A DNA stretch of 64,000 nt, taken from NCBI GenBank assembly GCA_016712345.1, contig JADJRH010000011.1, positions 806,001 to 870,000 of the forward strand. Reading direction: 5' to 3'. Origin of the DNA: Polyangiaceae bacterium. GTDB lineage: Bacteria; Myxococcota_A; Polyangia; Polyangiales; Polyangiaceae. Below are positions 37,648 through 47,469 of the stretch, in pieces. Each line of letters begins with the position of its first letter. Position 1 is the first letter of the stretch. The notes beneath the pieces were generated by a model. That model was given only the letters and a program-made list of their open reading frames with translations, had not been told where the DNA came from and did not search any database. A program made the translations under genes and the position numbers.

Positions 37648-38640
37648 GTGAACCTACCCGAAGCCTACCAAGAGCTTGGTATCGACCCTGCCTCCTCTGC
37701 CGAAGAGGCCCGCCGGGCGTACCTGCGTCAACTAAAAATCAAAAAGCCCGAGGCCGATCCCAACGGGTTCATGCGCCTGCGTGAAGCGTATGACCGGGTG
37801 CGTGAAAGCATTGAACTCCGCGCGACCTTGCACAAGCTGGGAGCGTTTGATGTCCCGTCGGCCGCGCCGCCCGAGCCGGCCGTTGCGCCTGCCACACAGG
37901 CGGTGGTGAAACCTGACGACGAACCGGAGGACGCTCAGCTACCCGATGGGTGGAAAGTCATAGAGCTGCCAGCCGCAGATTCCCCTGTGGTGATCCCTCG
38001 GGATGAAACCATTCGCACCCTCATGTCGAAGAACAAGTTTCAGGCGGCAGCCAAAGAGTTGGGCGCCCAGATTGAGGAGGCAACTGAACACGGTGGTGTG
38101 CCGGTTCTACCCGCAGGCGATATTATCAACCTGTTATGTGAACTCCACATTCGTGAAGCTCCCAATGCCGCAGCCAAGTTATATGGCACGGTGCAAGACT
38201 GGTTTGTTGCGTCCAAAGAAGAGACTCGTTTTCTCCGCGGCGAGCTGGCGGCAAAATGGGTGATCTTGGCTGAGTTGAATGCACTCCCCCCCACATTTTC
38301 AAGGTCGGCAAGAAGCGCGATCGCTCTCGCTTTACAGGGTGACAATCTTCAAGACGCCAACCTGAATCTCGCTGAACTTCAGGCGCTCAAGCCCGATGTT
38401 GCCCGCCGAACTGCCGACCATTTGAGGGCGAAAGCGCCCACGTTGGCGCGTGAATTTGCCGAACTGCTCGACCCTCCCCCGGCTGGGCCCAAGCCTGTAC
38501 CGCGGGGAGCCGGATGGGCGGGCGCCGGCATTTTCTTGTTGTTGTTAAAACTGTTTCTCGTGGCCGGCAAAACCAGTTGTTCATCTTCCCAACCCAGTCG
38601 TCCTGTGTACACACCGTATCAAACTCCGGCCCGCCCCTAA
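37648..38640 (+). CDS. J-domain-like membrane protein without HPD
   Basis: The GTG start at 37648 opens a 330-residue protein. The first 55 residues resemble a J domain (YQELGIDPASSAEEARRAYL then FMRLREAYDRVRES), but the catalytic HPD between helices II and III is replaced by a KKPEAD-like stretch, so Hsp70 stimulation is doubtful. A Pro/Ala linker and an alpha-helical middle follow, then one C-terminal TM helix (GAGIFLLLLKLFLVAGKT). It lies 63 bp before an Hsp70 gene on the same strand. A partnership like DjlB/DjlC with HscC in E. coli is suggested by position and is an inference. Confidence 0.75.
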   Translation: MNLPEAYQELGIDPASSAEEARRAYLRQLKIKKPEADPNGFMRLREAYDRVRESIELRATLHKLGAFDVPSAAPPEPAVAPATQAVVKPDDEPEDAQLPDGWKVIELPAADSPVVIPRDETIRTLMSKNKFQAAAKELGAQIEEATEHGGVPVLPAGDIINLLCELHIREAPNAAAKLYGTVQDWFVASKEETRFLRGELAAKWVILAELNALPPTFSRSARSAIALALQGDNLQDANLNLAELQALKPDVARRTADHLRAKAPTLAREFAELLDPPPAGPKPVPRGAGWAGAGIFLLLLKLFLVAGKTSCSSSQPSRPVYTPYQTPARP

Positions 38641-38703
38641 ATAGGCCGTGAACGTTCGGCGGTTTCTACCCGGTATCCACCTTTGTCCGTTACAGGTTCA
38701 GCC

Positions 38704-40424
38704 ATGAAGAGAGTTCCGGTTGGGATTGACCTTGGAACCACATTCTCACTCGTATCCACGCTGCGCGCCGGTGTTCCGGTGGTATTGCCCAATGTGTTGG
38801 GTGAAGTTCTCACGCCAAGCGCGGTGAGCATTACAGAGGATGAAACTGTCCTCGTTGGGGGTGCGGCGCGTGCTCGCGCGACGACCCATCCCACCCAAAC
38901 GGCTCTCGCGTTCAAGCGCGATATGGGAACCGACAAGCGCATAACATTGGGAGGTAAGGTATTTTCACCGCAGGAGTTGTCGGCGCTGGTGCTTTCGTCG
39001 CTCAAACGCGATGCGGAGGCCGCGCTCGGCTGTGTTGTTGACGAAGCGGTGATCACGGTGCCCGCCTATTTTGGAAATGCGCAACGTCAGGCAACTCGCG
39101 ATGCCGGACGTTTGGCCGGGTTGACCGTGGAGCGCATTATCAACGAGCCCACAGCCGCCGCGCTCGCGTACGGACTGCATGAAAGACACCGTGAGCTGCG
39201 CGCGGTTGTGCTGGATTTGGGGGTGGAACGTTTGACGTGACGATTTTGGAAATTCTCGATGGAGTGGTAGAAATTCAGGCTTCGGCGGGGGATGCGCGGC
39301 TCGGCGGTTGCGACTTTGACGAAGCTCTTGCAGAGTTTTTTGCAGCTCGCGCCAAGGCCGATCACCGTTGGGATCTGAAACACGATCCACGGGCGTGGGC
39401 CCGCCTGATCGACGCAGCCGAGGATGTTAAAAAGCGCCTCAGCAGCGCTGAATCTACCCGTCTTGCCCTTGTGGATCTACCATTGGAACGGGGCCGCAAA
39501 GCAACGTTTGAAATGCCAATCGATCGCGATCAGGCCGAAGAAACGTGGGCCCCGCTGATTGCGCGTTTGAAACAACCCATTGCGCGCGCGCTGCGCGACG
39601 CTGGGATCACTCCCGACAAAATTGATGAAGTGTTGCTCGTCGGCGGATCTACCCGTCTTCCCTGCGTCGTAAAAATGGCAACGCAACTGTTTGGGCGCCT
39701 TCCACTCCGAAAGTTGCCTCCCGATGAAGCCGTGGCTCTCGGAGCGGCTGTTCAGGCAGCGCTCAAAACCGGCGATGCGGCTGTGGAAGACATGGTCGTC
39801 ACCGACGTGGCGCCGTTCACACTTGGAATTGCGGTGGCTTCTCAACTCGGAAGTCAGCGGGTGAGCGGCGTGTTCAGCCCGATTGTTGAACGAGGCACGG
39901 TGATTCCGGTAAGTAGAGTTGTGCGGTATTATACCGTGGAAGATCACCAAACAGAACTGCTCTTGGAGGTATACCAAGGCGAACATTCTCGCTGCGCCGA
40001 CAACCGCAAGCTCGGTGACTACCTTGTCAAACGCATTCCGCGGGCTCCCCAAAATACCCAAGCGATCGATGTTCGATTCACCTACGACCTGAATGGCATT
40101 CTCGAAGTGGAGGCCACTATTGTTTCTACCGGTGAAATAGCGTCGTTTGTGATCGAAAAGTCGCCCGGTCATTTTACCGCTGCACAAATGAAAGCCGCAC
40201 GCGAGCAGATGAAGCGCTTGAAAATGCACCCGCGCGATGCTCTTCCCAACGCCACTGCCATCGCCCGCGCCGATGCGCTTTACGTTGAGCTGTCAGGGGG
40301 TGAGCGCGCTCTCTTGGGGGAGGCGATCGCCGCGTTTCGAGCCGCTCTTGAAAGCCAAGACGAGACGCAAATAAAGGTGTTTCGAGAGCGGCTCTCCGCC
40401 CTTACCCTTCGGTTGAAACGTTAG
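38704..40424 (+). pseudogene. Hsp70/DnaK-family protein (HscC-like), one-base frameshift
   Basis: Starting at ATG 38704, the nucleotide-binding domain shows GIDLGTTFSLV, then VITVPAYFGNAQRQATRDAG and INEPTAAALAYG. After VVLDLG the frame runs to a TGA at 39238-39240. In another frame homology resumes at once (TILEILDGVVEIQASAGD) and continues to LLVGGSTRLP, PDEAVALGAAVQA and the substrate-binding and lid regions, ending at 40424. A sixth G in the G5 run at 39219-39223 would restore LDLGGGTFDVTILE. Repaired length is about 572 residues, the size of HscC rather than DnaK. Either a recent mutation or a sequencing error. Confidence 0.8.
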
Positions 40425-40439
40425 GTAAAAAGAATGGGG

Positions 40440-43400
40440 TCAGCGCCGGTTTCGGCGACGCGCCCCTAAGAGAGCCGCCATACCGGCCGCCGCCAGCCAC
40501 TTGAAATGGGAAGGTAAACTCGGCTCGGGCGCGGTTTTGCAGGCGCATCCACCCGCGGGAACCACGTCCTCGTCAACCTCGTCGATCGGGGCAACTCCAA
40601 CGGTGATCGCAGCGGAGTTGTCATCCACGGAAGGTTCACAGGGCACGTCGCCTGTAACGGCCCCGTTGGCTGTGATCGAGCCGGACTCGGGAATAAGTGT
40701 GACGGCGATGGTGACCGACGCCCCGGCGGGGAGATCACCAAGTGTACACTCGAAATTGGCGTCGCCGGAGCAGGTTCCCTGCGCGGGCAAAATGCCGGTT
40801 ACCTCGCCTCCGTCAACTAGACCCGTGAGGACCACGTTTGCCGCGGCGGTTGCGCCGTTGTTGGTTACTTGATATGTCAACTCGCCCGCTTGACCTTCAA
40901 CCAGTGTCGTTGCGGAGTTTATGGCCGCTGTGAGGTTTGCGGTGGGGGTTGGGCCGAGGTTTACCACCTCATACCGCAGCGCGGAACCGTTGGTATGGTG
41001 AAGCAGCAGAACATCGAGCGGAGTTCCAAGTGCGGCGCCAAAAGGTGTGACATCGACCTGAATTGGACCCGGGCCGGTGAAGAGCGGAGTACCGTTTTGC
41101 CCGTGAATCGCTGTATTGAGGAGCGGTTGAGTTGGGTCAAACGTGCCTTTTACCTTTTCAGTTTGAAGAACGAGATCGGGTCGTTCTGTGGAAACCGCCC
41201 ACCCAAAATTGGGAGATTCCGGGGTGACCCCAATTTCAGAAAGGGGGGCGCTGAGTACAACCACCGAGTTGTAAAATGGGTATGTGGGGAGAACGTCGGG
41301 CGTTGCAATGTTGATGGGATGCCTGTTGATCGCTTCACCGGTTTGGGTGTTGTACACACGGGTCACAAGCGAGTCGCGAAACCGCCTGTCTTTGTTTCGC
41401 GCTTCTACCCGCAGCTCAAACTCGGCAAATCCAACGTTGTCGGTATTGATTTCTACTTTAACAAGGCTCACCGGACCGCGCGCCGGAGTTGTCCAGTCAC
41501 CTTCTACAGCGATGCCGAAGTACACATTGGCTTCATCAAAGGACGGCGCGGTTGCGATATCGGTGGCGATACCCACGGCGCGAATATCCGTCATTTTGGT
41601 GACCGGATCATCGTCGTCTTTTGCTTCGTCCAAAACTGCCAGTTGAAACGCTGTGACCACCGGATTGGGGTGCGCCGAAGTCCCTTCCAGTTCGAGATTG
41701 ACCGAACCTTCCGGCAGGGCCTGCGAAGCTGCGCAGATCACAGGAGCCACGGCTTTTCGCGACGCCGCCGCTCGAACGCTTCCCTGGTAGGGAATGGCAA
41801 TGGGGTTTGACGGTTGCCCTTCAGGGGTAAGCACCACAAAACCGCTCACTTCATTGAGGTAGTGGCGAGGTGTGGGGCTCATCATTCCCTGAACGGCGGG
41901 GGTTGTGGGATCGGGGCCCGGTGCTCCAAACGCGACGGGATCCACCTGAAGGTCAAGTACGACGGTACCGGTTTCACCCGGGGCGATGGGCATGTCAGGG
42001 GCGTTTACCTGAAGAGTGACACCGGGCAGAGAATGGGTAGGTACGAGCTGCCCGGTGAAAACGATTGGCGACGTTCCATGGTTTTTCAAAACAAACGAGC
42101 GCGAAACGGCGGTTGGTTCGGCGGCGACGACGTTGCCAAACGAAACACCCACTTCACCCGTCAAGGGGTTGGCCGCCGCGCTGAGGATCGACTGCGCCGC
42201 GCGCGCTACATCTACCCGTCCACCGCCGATTTGCGACGTGGCGTAATTGACGCTTTCGGCGGTTGCGAGAGGTACACCGGAGTTGATGAGTACACTTTTG
42301 AGATCATACGCCGACAACTCCGGTCGCGCCTGACGCACAAGCGCCGCGGCGCCGGAAACCATAGGCGAAGCCATGCTGGTGCCCGAGTTGTTGAGGGGCT
42401 CGGTTCCGGTGCTGACGCCCGCCGAGTCAATACCCAATCCGGGCGCGGAGATTTCAGGTTTGAACCTTCCATCGAGCCCGGAGGGACCGCGCGCGCTGAA
42501 CGGCGCGAGCGTTTCAGCGCCGGGGCCGGTGTACGGTTTGGAGTCGATTTGAATGGCGACAGGTCCGGTGGTGAGCGCCGCTTTGAGTTGAGCGCCGTCG
42601 TCCAGTGTGACCATGACGCCGGGGATGGGGATGGTTCCCGGTGGAGCGCCGGCCATTGTAAAGGGTAGATCGGCGGCTTGGTTGTCGACAACAACAACCG
42701 CCGCGGCTCCGGCGTTGACGGCTTCTTGGTGTTTGTCTGAAAAGGCGCATGTGCCTCGGTCAATGAGCGCGATTTTGCCGCTTATTTCGGCGGCGTTTGT
42801 GAGGGGTGCACATGCGAGCGGCGGGTTTGCCAAAACCAACTCACCGGTGATAGGCGCATCAAGATATTTCGTGAATACTGCTTGTGTTGATGGGTAGGTT
42901 GCTGAGGCGCTGTCTGGCGAGGTTACCGTTAACGGAACGAGGGGAGCATCGGAACTGGCAGCAACGCTGAGAACCTCTGGGTAGGTGGAAGGGGAGGAAA
43001 CAACGAAAAAACTTCCTCCTTCGTTTCCAGCGGCGGCGACGATTAAACTCCCGAGGTCGGTAAGTTCTTTCACAGCTTCGCCCACGGCGGCGGTGCCAAG
43101 ACCGTAGGACGACCCGAGCGAGCCATTGATAATGTCAAGTCGGTCATCAAAACTGCCGTCTTTGTCAGGGTCGGCCGCGCGGTCAAGCGCTGCGCCGAGC
43201 AGGGTTGTTGACCCCTGACAACCGAATATTTTGAGGGCATACAGGCTCGCGTGGGGAGCGACACCGGGCGCGACGCGAAACGCACTGGGATCGATACTGG
43301 CCGCATAAGGGCCGGCGAATGTGGAGCCGTCTTGGGCAACACCGATGCCGGCGACAATGCCGGCAACGTGCGTGCCGTGACCGCCTGAAATGTCTTCACC

Positions 43401-44117
43401 GATCACGGTTGTGCAATCAAGCGGGTCGGGATCTGAATTGGGTGTGGGTACACCCCCGCTTGGATTGTAAGCGTCGCCCGCAAAATCCCACCCGCCGACC
43501 ACTTTTGTTGTGGGGAAGGAGTTTGGTTCGATCACTTCAGGATCGTTGGCAAGGTAGTCTGCGCTTTGGCCGGTGCCGCCGAAATCGGCGTGAGTATAGT
43601 CGATGCCTGAATCGATAATACCCACGGTTACCCCATCGCCCAAGATGCCCGGCACAGATGTCCACAACGCGGGCGCACCAATCACAGGCACTGCGGAGGC
43701 GAGCGCTCGCTCGACAAGGGGTACGCGTTCTACCCGAAGGACGCCGGGCAACGTTTCGATCCGCGCTGCGGTTTCGGCGTTACACACCACTTGAACAGCG
43801 TTTACAAGGTTGGTGAGCCGAGCGATGACCACTGCACCGGCACCTACAAGTTCGGGCTCAAGCGCCGCCTGCTCCGCCTGAATTTCAGAAAGGCGCGCTC
43901 GGGTGGCCTGTTGAACTTTTTCAGACTTGAGGTTGGCGCCTTTGGGAATGCGTTTGACGGCGGCAACACCGGGCAGAACGACGAAGTAAGATGCCACTTC
44001 ACTCGACTGAAGCGGTGCACTTGCTTCAGCCGCAGGCTCGGGGTGATGCGGGCCTGCGCAGGCGCTGACAGCAATGGTAATGAGAAACCCGAGGGTGCCG
44101 GTGAGCGTGCGTCGCAT
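40440..44117 (-). CDS. Secreted subtilisin-like serine protease (S8) with PA insert and MYXO-CTERM
   Basis: The 1225-residue product starts with a lipoprotein-like signal (FLITIAVSACAG), has an inhibitor-like propeptide (to about residue 140), then the S8 core: Asp in GIIDSGIDYTHADF (D169), His in GHGTHVAG (H247), a PA domain insert (KYLDAPITGELVLANP ... DKHQEAVNAGAAAVVVVDN) and Ser in GTSMASPMVSGAA. After the catalytic domain come Fn3-like and DUF11-like beta domains (TYQVTNNGATAAANVVLTGL) and a MYXO-CTERM tail (GGCACK ... WLAAAGMAALLGARRRNRR). Such proteases degrade extracellular proteins; anchoring at the cell surface then release is typical of MYXO-CTERM proteins. Confidence 0.93.
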   Translation of the reverse strand: MRRTLTGTLGFLITIAVSACAGPHHPEPAAEASAPLQSSEVASYFVVLPGVAAVKRIPKGANLKSEKVQQATRARLSEIQAEQAALEPELVGAGAVVIARLTNLVNAVQVVCNAETAARIETLPGVLRVERVPLVERALASAVPVIGAPALWTSVPGILGDGVTVGIIDSGIDYTHADFGGTGQSADYLANDPEVIEPNSFPTTKVVGGWDFAGDAYNPSGGVPTPNSDPDPLDCTTVIGEDISGGHGTHVAGIVAGIGVAQDGSTFAGPYAASIDPSAFRVAPGVAPHASLYALKIFGCQGSTTLLGAALDRAADPDKDGSFDDRLDIINGSLGSSYGLGTAAVGEAVKELTDLGSLIVAAAGNEGGSFFVVSSPSTYPEVLSVAASSDAPLVPLTVTSPDSASATYPSTQAVFTKYLDAPITGELVLANPPLACAPLTNAAEISGKIALIDRGTCAFSDKHQEAVNAGAAAVVVVDNQAADLPFTMAGAPPGTIPIPGVMVTLDDGAQLKAALTTGPVAIQIDSKPYTGPGAETLAPFSARGPSGLDGRFKPEISAPGLGIDSAGVSTGTEPLNNSGTSMASPMVSGAAALVRQARPELSAYDLKSVLINSGVPLATAESVNYATSQIGGGRVDVARAAQSILSAAANPLTGEVGVSFGNVVAAEPTAVSRSFVLKNHGTSPIVFTGQLVPTHSLPGVTLQVNAPDMPIAPGETGTVVLDLQVDPVAFGAPGPDPTTPAVQGMMSPTPRHYLNEVSGFVVLTPEGQPSNPIAIPYQGSVRAAASRKAVAPVICAASQALPEGSVNLELEGTSAHPNPVVTAFQLAVLDEAKDDDDPVTKMTDIRAVGIATDIATAPSFDEANVYFGIAVEGDWTTPARGPVSLVKVEINTDNVGFAEFELRVEARNKDRRFRDSLVTRVYNTQTGEAINRHPINIATPDVLPTYPFYNSVVVLSAPLSEIGVTPESPNFGWAVSTERPDLVLQTEKVKGTFDPTQPLLNTAIHGQNGTPLFTGPGPIQVDVTPFGAALGTPLDVLLLHHTNGSALRYEVVNLGPTPTANLTAAINSATTLVEGQAGELTYQVTNNGATAAANVVLTGLVDGGEVTGILPAQGTCSGDANFECTLGDLPAGASVTIAVTLIPESGSITANGAVTGDVPCEPSVDDNSAAITVGVAPIDEVDEDVVPAGGCACKTAPEPSLPSHFKWLAAAGMAALLGARRRNRR

Positions 44118-44304
44118 GGGATCACGAACGCATAGGCGATCAAGCTCGGGGTGGCGAGTGATTTTGCAGTGGTGAGAGAAACGGGTTTAACAAGGGAAGC
44201 GTGAGCGAGTACACTGCCGACAAATTGTGGACGAGCCTCTGGTGAGCTGAGTGCGGCAGCGCTTCGGGAATAGGAACTGGCCGCCGGGGCGTTTGTTGAG
44301 ATCT

Positions 44305-45495
44305 ATGTTGAAACGCGACAAACATTCCTTTGCCGGAAAGAAGGCGATCCTCTCGCGAGGGAGGGTTTTCAAGGCGCTTTTTGTCCTCGGCGCGAGTGTG
44401 TACACACAGGCTTGTGGTCCCGCTCCTCTACCCGAGGCGCCGGTGACAGCAACCTCCGCGGATACCGCGCCGGCGCACCCGCTCGCAAAACGAGTTGCAG
44501 ACAAACTCGGCGTGCCTCAAGCCCGCGTGGATCTGACCCTTTTACCTGTGGTGCAGAGTGCCGTTGACGAGGCCGCAAAAACGCTTGTTGAAGAGCAGCA
44601 TCCGGTGGCTTTTACCGTGATTGTACTCGACCCACCGTCGGGGGAAGTGTTGGGCCTTGCTGAACCTGACATGGCATCTACGCCGCGAGTGACGGGCTCA
44701 ACAATGAAATCATTAACGGTGGCGGCCGCGCTTGATGAAGGCGTTGTTGCGCTGGATGACAGCTTTTTCTGCGACAACGGCAAACGCGATTACGGTGGCA
44801 AGTTCTTGTCCGACGCGTTTCCAGCGGCCAATCTCACCGTTTCTGAAATTCTAATGATGTCGTCGAACATTGGAACGGCGCGGATTTTTGACAAACTGGG
44901 TGGCCAAAAATTCGGAGCTTGGCTGCGCAAATTCCACTTCGGCGATCCCGAGGCTATTCCTCTCGCCCCGTCATCGATTGAACCTGTGCCGCAGCAGATC
45001 GCCGACGGATCGCTCGAGGGAGCGGAGATTGCGGGCGGCCACTTGGTGCGCATGGCAAGCCCGTTTCATTTGGCGGCTGTGTACGCATCGTTTGCGAACG
45101 GTGGGTTTTATAATCGACCGACGCTTGTCAAACGCGTGCGCGACGCTGATGGGAAGGTTGCGTCTGAACATGCACCTGAAAACGAGAGACTCTTTAAACC
45201 TGAAACGGCCGCAGTGCTCCGCAAAGCGCTGGAGCGCGTGGTGCATGATGAAAAAGGCACCGGTAAAAACGCGCGGGTTGAAGGAATGAGAGTTGCCGGC
45301 AAAACCGGCACATTTGACGAAAAAATGCCGTCGGGAGAAACCCTTTTGTACGGTACGTTTGTTGGATTTGCCCCGGCAGAATCTCCCCGGTACCTCATTT
45401 TTGTGAGCGTGCTTTCAAAAGATCAGGACGGTACGGGCGGCAAGCTCGCAGCGCCCACGTTTTCTCGCATTGCAAAGAAGCTGATGGCGCATTAG
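44305..45495 (+). CDS. Penicillin-binding transpeptidase-domain lipoprotein
   Basis: ATG 44305 gives 396 residues; the frame is open to GTG 44251. The N-terminus carries a hydrophobic segment ending ASVYTQACGP (lipobox-like). The transpeptidase domain has the three motifs in order: S-x-x-K as GSTMKSL, S-x-N as MMSSNIGTA, and KTG as VAGKTGTFD. There is no N-terminal dimerisation domain of class B PBPs, so this is a truncated or specialised cell-wall transpeptidase. The TAG stop lies at the tip of a palindromic element (45493-45562). It is divergent from the subtilase gene and convergent with the flippase-like gene. Confidence 0.82.
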   Translation: MLKRDKHSFAGKKAILSRGRVFKALFVLGASVYTQACGPAPLPEAPVTATSADTAPAHPLAKRVADKLGVPQARVDLTLLPVVQSAVDEAAKTLVEEQHPVAFTVIVLDPPSGEVLGLAEPDMASTPRVTGSTMKSLTVAAALDEGVVALDDSFFCDNGKRDYGGKFLSDAFPAANLTVSEILMMSSNIGTARIFDKLGGQKFGAWLRKFHFGDPEAIPLAPSSIEPVPQQIADGSLEGAEIAGGHLVRMASPFHLAAVYASFANGGFYNRPTLVKRVRDADGKVASEHAPENERLFKPETAAVLRKALERVVHDEKGTGKNARVEGMRVAGKTGTFDEKMPSGETLLYGTFVGFAPAESPRYLIFVSVLSKDQDGTGGKLAAPTFSRIAKKLMAH

Positions 45496-45562
45496 TACCG
45501 CGATTCAATCAACCCGATGGGTTGATTGCCGCTGCTTCGCAGCGCTCGAAATCGCGGTACTA
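45493..45562. repeat. 70-bp palindromic element starting on the PBP stop codon
   Basis: TAGTACCGCGATT (45493-45505) is the exact reverse complement of AATCGCGGTACTA (45550-45562). Inside lies a second hairpin (CAATCAACCC/GGGTTGATTG). The TAG tip is the stop codon of the upstream gene. Position between convergent genes also suits a terminator. Confidence 0.7.
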
Positions 45563-45614
45563 GTTTTGTTTCCGTGGGGCATTCGCCCCACACCCCGGCC
45601 GCGCAGGCGCGGCC

Positions 45615-45695
45615 CTAGTGCACCGAGTTGATAAAGCAACGAACCCTTGCTGCAATTCATCTGAACCCATCAGTTCTACGGAATCGGTGCACTAG
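45615..45695. repeat. 81-bp palindromic element ending on the flippase-like gene's stop codon
   Basis: CTAGTGCACCGA (45615-45626) pairs exactly with TCGGTGCACTAG (45684-45695). The TAG stop of the minus-strand gene (45694-45692) is part of the right tip. Two smaller GC hairpins (GGGGCATTCGCCCC; GGCCGCGCAGGCGCGGCC) lie just upstream at 45576-45614. It may act as the convergent terminator. Confidence 0.65.
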
Positions 45696-46690
45696 TCGGC
45701 TTGTTGCTTTGCGGCTTTTTCGATTTGCAGGGGGCGCACCAAGTGTAACAGTCCTCCCATTGCCGCGACGATGGAGTACACAGCGAGAAACGCGAGAGAC
45801 GCGGCTGTTGCGTCGGCTTTATCAACGCCCACCCTCCCAAAAAGAAATACAAATGCCGCTTCACGCACACCGAGGCCGGCCACCGAAAATGGAACGTAGG
45901 TGGCCACCATGGCGAGCGGGACAAGCACCATTGATTCTGACGGGGCCACTTGAGGTGCAACAGCGTCGATAAGCACATGGCCCGTGAGCGCCACAAGGGT
46001 GTGGGTGACAATGGACATGGCAAGCACAACGCCCAACAACGCGGGCCGCGCGGGTGCGGGTAGATTGCCGGCCCACCCCCCGATCTTACCGGGAAGAAAT
46101 CTACCCAACCTTCTACCCAAAATCGGAATGAGCACAATGGCGAACGCGGTTCCCGCGGCCAATAAAGCCAAAAGGTCGGCCCGCATGACCCCGGGCAAAG
46201 GGTGAATTAGAAGACTCGCAGCGCCGAGGGTAAAGAGGCCCGCGAGCCCGAAAAAACGCTCAATTCCGACAACCATGTACGAGCCGAGTGGACCGTCAAA
46301 TGAGGTGCGCGTCGCGTGCGCTCGGAGGACATCGCCTGTAACGTTACCCGGAACGAAGGTATTATAAAAGTGCCCAACAATTTGAGCGCGCGCCAAAAAC
46401 GCGAGAGAAGGCGCGCTTTTGGCCCCGTAGGCAGCGAGTAAGACGCGCCAGCGAAGCCCGGCAAGCACCAGGTTGAACAGGGTAAGACTGATGGCCACGG
46501 TTACGGGCGCGGCCGAGAGTCTTCCGAGTGCGTCTTTGAGATCTTTTAGGGAGAGCTGCGAAAGTGTGAATGTGAGCGCCGCGGCACTGACGGCGAGCTT
46601 CACCCAAAACAAACCGCGGCTCGGTTTTTTGGGATTTTCGGCGGGTGGAACCGACGCCAGCGAGTCGACTGTTTGCGCGTTGGCAGGCAT
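45692..46690 (-). CDS. LPG-synthase/UPF0104-type multi-pass membrane protein
   Basis: I prefer ATG 46690, which avoids overlap with the glycosyltransferase gene and gives 332 residues; an in-frame TTG lies at 46702. There are about eight TM helices, with the family pattern LRWRVLLAAYG, RAQIVGHFYNTFVPGNVTGDVLRA and VPFSVAGLGVREAAFVFLFG, which is typical of the lysylphosphatidylglycerol synthase TM/UPF0104 group without the C-terminal catalytic domain. Such proteins often sit beside GT2 glycosyltransferases and act in lipid or glycolipid transport, as here. The substrate is unknown. Confidence 0.85.
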   Translation of the reverse strand: MPANAQTVDSLASVPPAENPKKPSRGLFWVKLAVSAAALTFTLSQLSLKDLKDALGRLSAAPVTVAISLTLFNLVLAGLRWRVLLAAYGAKSAPSLAFLARAQIVGHFYNTFVPGNVTGDVLRAHATRTSFDGPLGSYMVVGIERFFGLAGLFTLGAASLLIHPLPGVMRADLLALLAAGTAFAIVLIPILGRRLGRFLPGKIGGWAGNLPAPARPALLGVVLAMSIVTHTLVALTGHVLIDAVAPQVAPSESMVLVPLAMVATYVPFSVAGLGVREAAFVFLFGRVGVDKADATAASLAFLAVYSIVAAMGGLLHLVRPLQIEKAAKQQAD

Positions 46691-46694
46691 TGGA

Positions 46695-47396
46695 TCACCC
46701 AAGGAAGTTGTACTTGATAATGCAACGAAGCGCCGAAACGCCGTCTTTCCAGTTGATCTTTTTTCCCTCGGCGTAGGTGCGACCTGAATAACTCACGGGC
46801 ACCTCGTAAATGCGGGCGCCCAGGCGAGCCACTTTGGCTGTAATTTCAGGTTCGAGCCCGAAGCGATTTTCTTGAATGGCGATTTGACTGATCACCTCAC
46901 GCCGGAACACTTTATAACAGCACTCCATGTCTGTCAGATTGAGGTTGGAGCACATGTTGCTGAGCGTTGTTAAGAAGTGATTTCCGAGTGAGTGCCAGTA
47001 GTATAAAACGCGGTGCGTTTCGCCGATAAAACGTGAGCCGTATACAACGTCGGCGCGGCCGTCTAGAATGGGCGTTAATAGGCGCGGATATTCGTGCGGG
47101 TCATATTCAAGATCGGCGTCTTGAAAGAGAACAATGTCGCCGCGCGCATGCTGGAGGCCGGTGCGAATTGCCGCGCCTTTGCCCTGGTTTTGTTCGTGAT
47201 AAGCAACGGTAAGGTGCTCTCGGTCAGAAGCGAGGCGGCGCAGCACATCTGCGGTGCCGTCGGTGGAGCAGTCATCCACGCAGACAATTTGCCGATCTAC
47301 CCCGTTGGGTAGCGCGACGTTCTCTACCCGTTCGAGCACACGTTCGATGTATTTGCTCTCGTTGTAGACGGCGATGACGATGCTGAGCGTGGGCAT
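46695..47396 (-). CDS. Glycosyltransferase family 2, polyprenyl-phosphate sugar synthase-like
   Basis: ATG 47396 starts MPTLSIVIAVYNE, the standard GT2 N-terminus (233 residues). Motifs include QIVCVDDCSTDGT, QGKGAAIRTGLQHARGD and FQDADLEYDP (D-x-D), then DVVYGSRF and LTDMECCYKVFRR. These are typical of dolichyl/undecaprenyl-phosphate mannose or glucose synthases, which load a lipid carrier for cell-wall or O-antigen glycans. The downstream flippase-like gene begins 4 bp after its stop, so they are probably co-transcribed. Confidence 0.92.
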   Translation of the reverse strand: MPTLSIVIAVYNESKYIERVLERVENVALPNGVDRQIVCVDDCSTDGTADVLRRLASDREHLTVAYHEQNQGKGAAIRTGLQHARGDIVLFQDADLEYDPHEYPRLLTPILDGRADVVYGSRFIGETHRVLYYWHSLGNHFLTTLSNMCSNLNLTDMECCYKVFRREVISQIAIQENRFGLEPEITAKVARLGARIYEVPVSYSGRTYAEGKKINWKDGVSALRCIIKYNFLG

Positions 47397-47469
47397 TTTG
47401 GGGCTACTGTTGCGTGAGAGGCAAAAATCATTCAACCGCGGGGGGCTGGTGCTTTTCTACAGCGCCGGC

